Positions 16,975 through 22,644 of a stretch of 35,534 nt of DNA are shown piece by piece (position 1 is the first letter of the stretch; every line of letters begins with the position of its first letter). A model generated the notes under the pieces. It was not told the origin of the DNA, did not search any database, and saw nothing but the letters and a program-made list of their open reading frames with translations. The position numbers and the translations under genes are program-made. The DNA comes from an uncultured bacterium (lineage in GTDB: Bacteria; Bacillota_I; Bacilli_A; RF39; UBA660), in the NCBI GenBank assembly GCA_905215145.1, contig CAJMOW010000006.1, forward strand, positions 1 through 35,534, written 5' to 3'.

Positions 16975-17003
16975 TTGACAAATAACAAAAATGGAGTTAT
17001 ATT
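16975..17003 (+). promoter_or_regulatory. Promoter of the repeated TTGACAAATAACAAAA family, copy 2
   Basis: TTGACA (16975-16980), 17-bp spacer starting AATAACAAAA, TATATT (16998-17003). It stands 20 bp after the terminator and before AAAGGAGG of the small gene at 17042, and could drive the unit 17042-21062. Confidence 0.75.
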
Positions 17004-17041
17004 AACATCAGAAAGAGAAAGGAAAAATAAAGGAGGTAAGA

Positions 17042-17206
17042 ATGAACATTATAGAGTATATATTTATTGATGTGATAATTGTTCTATTAGGAATGTATTT
17101 TTACAGAAAATATGATGGAAGAGTTATATATAGTATAATTATATATTTTTTAACAGTGTGTTTTTTAGTTTTAGGACCATATCTAATTAGTAGAATAGGA
17201 GGTTAA
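17042..17206 (+). CDS. Small two-helix membrane protein (54 aa)
   Basis: ATG 17042 follows AAAGGAGG. The 54 residues (starting MNIIEYIFIDVIIVLLGMYF) form two membrane helices joined by the basic loop YRKYDGRVIY. No family is recognised. GGAGG, the ribosome site for the next gene, is inside its last codons, so translation is coupled. It is first in the transcript that leads to the lipoprotein and the second InlB-repeat protein. Confidence 0.65.
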   Translation: MNIIEYIFIDVIIVLLGMYFYRKYDGRVIYSIIIYFLTVCFLVLGPYLISRIGG

Positions 17207-17210
17207 TATT

Positions 17211-17423
17211 ATGGGTTCACCTATGATGTATAGAGATCTTATTGTAGATTATATTAATTCAGATGCAAGTAAAAGTGAAAGAATTAATTTAAGCCGAGAA
17301 GAACTTAATGAAATAGCTAATATGCTTTTTACGTTTCAAAATGTAAAGGATTACATAGAGCCTTTGAGAAACTGTAACACCAATAATGAACACTTAGAAG
17401 CACTAAAAAGGATAGTGAGGTGA
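17211..17423 (+). CDS. Small helical cytoplasmic protein (70 aa)
   Basis: ATG 17211 follows GGAGG inside the previous gene. The protein is charged and mostly helical (INLSREELNEIANMLFTFQNVKDYIEPLRNC), with no signal or membrane segment. Not recognised. It is sandwiched between two very small membrane proteins in one transcript, which suggests a small membrane-linked complex or a three-part accessory system (inference). Confidence 0.6.
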   Translation: MGSPMMYRDLIVDYINSDASKSERINLSREELNEIANMLFTFQNVKDYIEPLRNCNTNNEHLEALKRIVR

Positions 17424-17430
17424 GGTTGTG

Positions 17431-17643
17431 ATGGAAAAACTTGTGAATGTATCATTTATTATATTGCTTAGTAGTACTGCATTACTATGCATTTCTGCAT
17501 TCTTTATTGTTTTAGCTTCTAAAGACCAGGATTTCGATAAATTAGATATATTAAGGAAATTCGAGATAGTTGAAATGCTTTTTTATATGATTGGATTAAT
17601 TATAACAGCATTGATAATGATTGCAATTATGCAAGAAAAATGA
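17431..17643 (+). CDS. Small two-helix membrane protein (70 aa)
   Basis: ATG 17431 (a GTG lies one codon earlier) with GTGAGGTGAGG upstream. Two helices (about 8-30 and 45-68) flank the charged loop SKDQDFDKLDILRKFE. No family recognised. It starts a few bases after the previous gene ends and resembles the 54-aa protein at 17042 in topology but not in sequence. Confidence 0.6.
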   Translation: MEKLVNVSFIILLSSTALLCISAFFIVLASKDQDFDKLDILRKFEIVEMLFYMIGLIITALIMIAIMQEK

Positions 17644-17734
17644 TAAAAAAGTGTAATATTTGTTAAGGAAAAAATGTCGAAAATAGTAAAATCGTAGTGT
17701 TGGTTCTAATAAGTTTATAGAAGGGAGCATCACT

Positions 17735-17764
17735 ATGAGATCTAAAAGAAAGTTGAGGATTTAA
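17735..17764 (+). CDS. Nine-residue leader peptide MRSKRKLRI
   Basis: A good ribosome site (AGAAGGGAG) stands before ATG 17735. The frame ends in TAA two bases before the ATG of the lipoprotein gene, whose own site (GAGGA) lies within the leader. The strongly basic peptide and tight spacing suggest translational coupling or attenuation control of the lipoprotein. No peptide product is proven. Confidence 0.4.
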   Translation: MRSKRKLRI

Positions 17765-17766
17765 TT

Positions 17767-18963
17767 ATGACAAGAAAGAATTTATTAAAAGCAACCCTTA
17801 TAACAACAATAATCGCCACAATACTTACAACAACAGCCTGTGGTAAGAAAACAGCAAGCAGCAATACAGCCGACAATACAAAGCCCCAGGCAACAGTAAG
17901 TGCTGAAACCAAATCAAACGCAGCTAAGGAACTTACTAAAACAAGCCTTGTGACATTTGATTACACAGATGAAGCTGGTAACACATACACACTTGAAGGA
18001 AAGGCAGTGGCTAATGAATCAGGTGCAGCAACTATCGAAGTAAGTGATAACAGTGGTAACAAGGTAACATTTACAGGTAAGGCAGCAACAGCCGATGGTA
18101 AGATGACAGTAAGCGGTATCACTGTAAAGGATGCAGGAACACTTATTAAGCCAGATGGAACAGAAATCAAGGTGACAACTGGAACAATAGTAGCAGATGC
18201 AGCTAAGAGTGATGAAACAACTGAATCTGATATTGCAGCAAGCGAAGATGCCAAGCAGGAAGTAGAAACTTCAAAGAAAGAAGAAGCTGTTATCGAAGAA
18301 GTAAAGGAAGCTGTTACTAAGGCAGAAGAAATTGCTGATAATACTACAGATAATAATGGCGGTAATTCAGATGATACTATTATAGCTGATAATGGCAGTA
18401 ATGAATCTTCTGATAATCAGGGTAATGATGAAAGGTCAGATAATAATGATAATGCAGGAAATACAGACAGTAATCCAAGTTCATCAGATAATAACAATTC
18501 AGATAACAATGTAACACCTGCTAGTCCAACACCTGATGAAACTGAAGATAAAAAGGATGAAACACCTGCACCAGCACCAGTAGAGCCAACACCAAATAAC
18601 AGCAAGGACAATTCAGATAATGGAAACAATGGTGGCTATGATTTTTCTACAGTAGAAGGACCTAATGGACCTATGTATGGAGCTGACTATGAAGATAGAA
18701 AGATGCGTGGTCAGGATGTAAACCAGGGAGCAGATAAGCCATGTCCTTATGAACTTAAGACAGTTACTACACGTTACTTTTTTTCGCAAGGAAGTTATTC
18801 TAATAGACAGGGTTATTATTACGTTGCTATAGATGAATATGGCGGTGAATGTGAGGATGGTTTTAATGATTTAGCATATCAGATGGGAAAGTATAATTAT
18901 ACAAGTAAAAGAGTAGGAATGTATTCATGTGGTATGGTGTGGTTTACAGCTTTTGATGATTAA
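17767..18963 (+). CDS. Lipoprotein with acidic/Pro-Thr linker and Cys-containing C-terminal domain
   Basis: 398 residues. The start (TRKNLLKATLITTIIATILTTTACGKK) is a lipoprotein signal with Cys25 as the anchor; the lipobox TTAC is weaker than LxxC. Residues 48-150 form a strand-rich domain in which similar units recur (VTFDYTDEAGNTYTLEGKA, VTFTGKAATADGKMTVSG). Residues 150-290 are a long acidic Asp/Asn/Ser/Pro linker typical of wall-spanning proteins. Residues 295-398 form a compact domain with three Cys (PCPYELKTVTTRYFF..., CEDGF, YSCGMVWFTAFD). Lysine is mostly AAG and third positions are richer in C/G than in its neighbours, so the gene may have been acquired later, for example from a host chromosome. 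Confidence 0.7.
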   Translation: MTRKNLLKATLITTIIATILTTTACGKKTASSNTADNTKPQATVSAETKSNAAKELTKTSLVTFDYTDEAGNTYTLEGKAVANESGAATIEVSDNSGNKVTFTGKAATADGKMTVSGITVKDAGTLIKPDGTEIKVTTGTIVADAAKSDETTESDIAASEDAKQEVETSKKEEAVIEEVKEAVTKAEEIADNTTDNNGGNSDDTIIADNGSNESSDNQGNDERSDNNDNAGNTDSNPSSSDNNNSDNNVTPASPTPDETEDKKDETPAPAPVEPTPNNSKDNSDNGNNGGYDFSTVEGPNGPMYGADYEDRKMRGQDVNQGADKPCPYELKTVTTRYFFSQGSYSNRQGYYYVAIDEYGGECEDGFNDLAYQMGKYNYTSKRVGMYSCGMVWFTAFDD

Positions 18964-18992
18964 TATTTATTAATAAAGGGGGTTGATGATAT

Positions 18993-21062
18993 GTGAGTAA
19001 AGAAAATATAATCCCAAATAATTCAAACAATTCAGTAAATAATTCTACAAAAGATAAAAGCAATAAAAAGAAAAAAACAGTCATTACATTAATTGTATCT
19101 TTAGTTATCATAATTGCAATTGTGATAGGTTTCCTTATTAAGACATATGCATATCAATTTATATTTGTACATATGTCTGATAAAATTGATATGTCTAATA
19201 ACAATGTTACTTATAGATATTATGACAACAAAGATGAAGAAAAAGGAGATAAGACCTATACCATCTCCGACGATTGGTTCAACAATATGATAATACAAAG
19301 TAATGTTACTGATAGCGGAACAAGCACAATAATTTATGGACCTTATACCTGGCTTCCAGCAGGAGATTACAGGGTGCATTTTCATCTGACACCTGGTGGT
19401 TGGGTTAAATTTACTGGTTGGGACGTAGTAACTAATTTCGGTTGTAATGGTTCAGGAGAAAGAGCTTGGGATAATACAAGTGATTTTAGTATAGGCGATA
19501 CAGATACAATAATTAAAGATATTGTATGTAATGGCAATGAGTATGGTGGCGATTTGTACTATACAATTCATACCAATGGTAATTCAGCAGATTATGAGTT
19601 AAGGTTATTCTTTTCTACAGATTATGGTAATGAAGCTCCAACCGAAAATCCAGAACTAAAAAGAAGACTATTCACAAGCCTTACAATCGAATCATTTAAT
19701 GCCAATAAAATATCATTTGATGCCAATGGTGGTACATTAAATAATAAATCTACAGGTGAACTTACAAGTACATATTGGGGTAAAGATAGAGGAAATGTAT
19801 CAGTACCAACAAGAGATGGTTATACATTTATGGGATGGTACGGATATAGCAAAGCTACAAACACAACAAGCAGCAGGTCAGGCTTAAAATTTGATACTAA
19901 TTCTGATATGGTTAAAATATGGGATGAAAATGGTAAACCTACTGGTAACATTATAAAAGAAGTAAGCTACAATGACTATACAGTATATGCTCATTGGACA
20001 GAAAATGCATATAAGATTAATTTTAATTACAATAAACCTTCCAATGCATCAAATGAAATGCAGAATAATCAGTTGAAAGAGAAAGAGGTAAAATACAATA
20101 ATTCTATTGGAACTTTACCAACACCAACATTATTTGGTTGGGCTTTTGCTGGATGGTATACTTCACCCAATGGTGGAAATGAATATGATTCAAATACTAA
20201 ATATCTGAATACAGGTGATACTACAGTATATGCTCATTGGACAGCTAATAAGTATAATATAGTATTTGATGCTAATGAGCCATCAACAAGCAAAAATCCG
20301 GTTACAGGTAATATGGCAGCTATAGTATGTACATATGATACACCAGTTAATATACCAACAAATTCATATCAGATAAAAGGTTGGGATTTCGTAGGTTTTA
20401 ATACGAAAGCAGATGGTTCAGGTGATAATATAATACCGGGTTCAACAGTTATTAATCTTACAAGTGTTAATAATGGAGTAGTTACATTATATGCTCAATG
20501 GGATGCTCATATTGAGTGGAATGCTTCATTATCTAAGATTAATAATGATTCAATTGATGCTTTTGATCTTACAAATGATGATAAAGCAGTTAATTGGGAA
20601 CATGGACTTGGATATGGTAAGATAATGCATAATACATTAACTTATACTGAATTTGGTGATATGCAAGGATTCCTTGATGTTGAGATTAATACTGTTGTAC
20701 CAACAAAAATTAAGTATGAATTCTCAGATACACGTATTAATTCTATACAGTTATCAAATGATGAACATACTGATATTGGTATTGAAAATGGCAAGGCAGT
20801 GTACTTGCATAATGTAAGCTCAGCAACTTCAAGCGGTTACTTGCATAAGATAAGTTTTAATATACCTGACTATGAAGCCGAATTTGATGTGAACAAAGAA
20901 AAAGAATATAGTGCATATGTAGATATATCCGTTTCATATAATGTACGTAATACTGGTAATGAAATAACTGAAACCAGAAGAGTATATTATAATCTCGAAG
21001 AACTCGATATGTCTAAGGTACATAGCAGAATAAGAAGGCAGCCAGGACAGGCTAATAACTAA
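18993..21062 (+). CDS. Signal-anchored InlB-repeat surface protein with RRQPGQAN C-terminus
   Basis: 689 residues from GTG 18993, AAAGGGGG upstream. A polar, lysine-rich start and one helix (about 29-50) give a type II anchor with the bulk outside. After a unique domain (60-230) come three Listeria-Bacteroides (InlB B-type) repeats at about 238-338, 339-418 and 420-505, each with the GxxFxGW and YAHW/YAQW marks. The last 180 residues share a fold-level pattern with the C-terminus of 14515 (GDMQGFLDVEI...IKYEF versus GNMMGYLVVDT...IEYEF) and end SRIRRQPGQANN. The two proteins use different export modes but the same tail, so the tail probably has a function outside the cell. Confidence 0.75.
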   Translation: MSKENIIPNNSNNSVNNSTKDKSNKKKKTVITLIVSLVIIIAIVIGFLIKTYAYQFIFVHMSDKIDMSNNNVTYRYYDNKDEEKGDKTYTISDDWFNNMIIQSNVTDSGTSTIIYGPYTWLPAGDYRVHFHLTPGGWVKFTGWDVVTNFGCNGSGERAWDNTSDFSIGDTDTIIKDIVCNGNEYGGDLYYTIHTNGNSADYELRLFFSTDYGNEAPTENPELKRRLFTSLTIESFNANKISFDANGGTLNNKSTGELTSTYWGKDRGNVSVPTRDGYTFMGWYGYSKATNTTSSRSGLKFDTNSDMVKIWDENGKPTGNIIKEVSYNDYTVYAHWTENAYKINFNYNKPSNASNEMQNNQLKEKEVKYNNSIGTLPTPTLFGWAFAGWYTSPNGGNEYDSNTKYLNTGDTTVYAHWTANKYNIVFDANEPSTSKNPVTGNMAAIVCTYDTPVNIPTNSYQIKGWDFVGFNTKADGSGDNIIPGSTVINLTSVNNGVVTLYAQWDAHIEWNASLSKINNDSIDAFDLTNDDKAVNWEHGLGYGKIMHNTLTYTEFGDMQGFLDVEINTVVPTKIKYEFSDTRINSIQLSNDEHTDIGIENGKAVYLHNVSSATSSGYLHKISFNIPDYEAEFDVNKEKEYSAYVDISVSYNVRNTGNEITETRRVYYNLEELDMSKVHSRIRRQPGQANN
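21024..21056 (+). repeat. 33-bp direct repeat coding SRIRRQPGQAN, copy 2
   Basis: Matches 16861-16893 with one silent change. One additional Asn codon precedes the stop here. Confidence 0.8.
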
Positions 21063-21063
21063 A

Positions 21064-21110
21064 AAATAGCAACCTATCTTATAGTTATTTTATAAGATAG
21101 GTTGCTATTT
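21064..21110. terminator. Bidirectional terminator between convergent genes
   Basis: A perfect 20-bp inverted repeat (21064-21083 and 21091-21110) with a seven-base loop, A-rich at the left foot and T-rich at the right foot. It starts right after the stop of the surface-protein gene and ends two bases before the stop of the minus-strand gene, so it serves both. Confidence 0.9.
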
Positions 21111-21112
21111 TA

Positions 21113-21481
21113 TTAAACTAAATCTATTTTAATTATATTACCTATTTTTAGTCTAATTTTAGTGATTTGACAATCAATTATATCACCTATATTAGTTGCT
21201 AAGTATTTAGGGTAAGAAACAATTATCGAATGGTCTTCATTTTCATTATGCAATTTAATGTAATATTTGTAAGTGCCAATGGATGTTATTACTTCTTCTT
21301 TTTCGATAACTTGCATTTGTACTATATAAGTGTTTTTTTCTTTAACAGTAAATAAATTGATTACATGAAAGATTACATAAAATAAGAAACTAATTATTAA
21401 AATTACTGCTATAATATTTGTAATACCTTCTATAATTAGTTTCTTATTCATATTCTCCTTAAACTTATTCGTATTTTTCAT
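21113..21481 (-). CDS. Small membrane protein with extracytoplasmic domain
   Basis: 122 residues from the first ATG. An internal ATG at codon 11 has AAGGAG three bases upstream and could be the true start. One membrane helix (about 19-45) is followed by a strand-rich soluble domain (TYIVQMQVIEKEEVITSIGTYKYYIKLHN... IGDIIDCQITKIRLKIG), which looks like a small beta barrel (inference). No family recognised. Last gene of the minus-strand unit. Confidence 0.6.
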   Translation of the reverse strand: MKNTNKFKENMNKKLIIEGITNIIAVILIISFLFYVIFHVINLFTVKEKNTYIVQMQVIEKEEVITSIGTYKYYIKLHNENEDHSIIVSYPKYLATNIGDIIDCQITKIRLKIGNIIKIDLV

Positions 21482-21513
21482 ATTTTTATTTTACCTAAAT
21501 TCATATTTTAAGT

Positions 21514-21786
21514 TTATATGTTTATATTTAGTTTTTCAACTAATCTTGTTATATCAGAAAGAGTTGCACTATGTAGATCACAATCACAAATACCATCTTG
21601 TGCATATGAATTATATAATGTTTGAAGCTCTTTTAACTTATTATCTGTAGAATCATCTAACAGACTTTTTAAATAGTGTGCTTGTTCTGTATTTAATATA
21701 TCTTCCGCTAAAACTACACAATCAAAAAGCATAGTGTTTAATTTGGCTAATCTTTTAGCAAACATTCTATCTGTCATATTTGTCAT
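21514..21786 (-). CDS. Small helical protein
   Basis: 90 residues when started at the ATG of MTNMTDRMFAKRLAKL, which follows GGTGGTAAG and lies five bases after the stop of the previous gene. An upstream extension of 41 residues is open but overlaps the preceding gene and has no ribosome site. The protein is helical with two Cys (GICDCD). Function unknown; no signal or membrane segment. Confidence 0.55.
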   Translation of the reverse strand: MTNMTDRMFAKRLAKLNTMLFDCVVLAEDILNTEQAHYLKSLLDDSTDNKLKELQTLYNSYAQDGICDCDLHSATLSDITRLVEKLNINI

Positions 21787-21790
21787 ATTC

Positions 21791-22015
21791 TTACCACCAT
21801 TCACAATTTTCATTGTAGTGCCACCAGTTGCCACTTTCATATTCAATACAAAGATTGTTATCAGAATCAAACCAAACCTTAACAGGTTCACCCTCACTCC
21901 AATTTTCAAAAGCTTGTTTGTGTCTGTCGTAGCACTTTGCTGTTAACTTTTCCATTTTTTCTTTAACAGCTTTAAATTCAGCAACTGTCTTAGTACCTTT
22001 AATTATTGTATGCAA
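21791..22015 (-). CDS. Small Trp-rich protein
   Basis: 74 residues from TTG 22015, chosen because GAGGTGAT lies seven bases upstream; the earlier GTG at 22024 is inside that site. A helical charged half (KTVAEFKAVKEKMEKLTAKCYDRHKQ) is followed by a short beta-like half with clustered tryptophans (VKVWFDSDNNLCIEY, GNWWHY, CEWW). I do not recognise the family with certainty. It is tightly coupled to the next gene. Confidence 0.6.
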   Translation of the reverse strand: MHTIIKGTKTVAEFKAVKEKMEKLTAKCYDRHKQAFENWSEGEPVKVWFDSDNNLCIEYESGNWWHYNENCEWW

Positions 22016-22035
22016 AAATATCACCTCACTTTAAT

Positions 22036-22316
22036 CTAAAATATACTATTTTCTTTTTGATAAAGTAATAGTAGAGCAGAAGCAGTCATACGTTGCAATT
22101 CTTCATTATCAGATAATATGAATTTAGTTGCATTATCACCATCTATAAAATTGTAGTCTTTATAGATAGTAACACCTTCTTTTACCTCTGTTACTACATC
22201 TAATAAAAGATCACCACCAAATTCTTCTATATCTTCTTGCAGCTCATTAATTATAATAATTTTTTACCACTTTTATAATCAAGTCCATTAAGCTCATTAA
22301 TATCAAAATTTTTCAT
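22036..22316 (-). pseudogene. Small acidic protein gene with a one-base deletion in an A6 run
   Basis: From ATG 22316 the frame reads MKNFDINELNGLDYKSGKK and then stops. Adding one A to the six-A run at 22260-22265 lets it continue as IIIINELQEDIEEFGG and on to a natural stop at 22036, giving 93 residues with uniform acidic composition throughout. A four-codon frame (22327-22313, ATGTGTGCTATATGA) ends across this ATG and owns the AAAGGA ribosome site, so reinitiation is likely. The break is not a canonical slippery heptamer, so deletion or sequencing error is the simplest reading. Confidence 0.6.
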
Positions 22317-22368
22317 ATAGCACACATTTAATCCTTTCTTTTTAAGAACTTCTTTAATTTATGTATAA

Positions 22369-22397
22369 ATTATAACATTATAATTGTTAAATGTCAA
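22369..22397 (-). promoter_or_regulatory. Consensus minus-strand promoter
   Basis: Read on the minus strand: TTGACA (22397-22392), 17-bp spacer, TATAAT (22374-22369), a perfect sigma-70/SigA-type promoter about 55 bp before the first minus-strand gene. After the -35 it reads TTTAACAA, close to the AATAACAAAA of the repeated plus-strand promoters. Confidence 0.85.
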
Positions 22398-22644
22398 TAT
22401 TTTACAGTAAAAATGTAATATTTTATATATAAAAAAGAAGTAAGACTATTTTTCTTTTAATTGTAATAGTTAATCTGTGTCATAATGACACAGATGTTAA
22501 ATTGGGATAAATGCAAAAAATTGATTAAAGTTATTGCATAGTTTAAATGCTTTTAGACAAGTTGTAACTTACAATATAAGTAAAATTAATTTTATTGGTG
22601 AATTTTCAATAAGTTAAAGAGATTTAAGGGAGGACATAAAATAT
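22398..22644. other. Divergent intergenic region between the minus-strand unit and the polyvalent operon
   Basis: About 330 bp without a supported gene when the 22317-22397 promoter segment is included. It holds the minus-strand promoter, the palindrome at 22473-22495 and AT-rich DNA. A weak plus-strand promoter may lie near TAGACA (22554) and TATAAG. A 15-codon frame from 22494 has no ribosome site. GGGAGG precedes the ATG at 22645 by about 11 bases. Confidence 0.5.
22473..22495. promoter_or_regulatory. 19-bp palindrome, copy 2, extended to 23 bp (putative operator)
   Basis: The same CTGTGTCATAATGACACAG as at 7029-7047 (here 22475-22493), with two further complementary bases on each side. 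It lies 150 bp before the 22645 gene, so it may control that operon, the divergent minus-strand promoter about 75 bp away, or both. Confidence 0.6.

Noticed and set aside
17961..18629. Minus-strand frames of 97 and 70 residues within the lipoprotein gene
   Set aside because: Antisense shadows produced by its biased codon use; no start signals.
14515..21062. LPXTG sortase substrates
   Set aside because: Neither InlB-repeat protein has an LPXTG-like motif followed by a C-terminal membrane helix and basic tail; no sortase gene is present.
21787..21909. 41-residue N-terminal extension of the 21514 minus-strand gene
   Set aside because: It overlaps the Trp-rich gene in another frame; the ATG at 21786 has the ribosome site.
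22260..22265. Programmed frameshifting as explanation for the 22036 gene
   Set aside because: T-AAA-AAA is not a canonical X-XXY-YYZ heptamer in this register; a lost A is simpler.
22494..22541. 15-codon frame (MLNWDKCKK...) directly after the second palindrome
   Set aside because: No ribosome binding site and no matching frame after the first palindrome.
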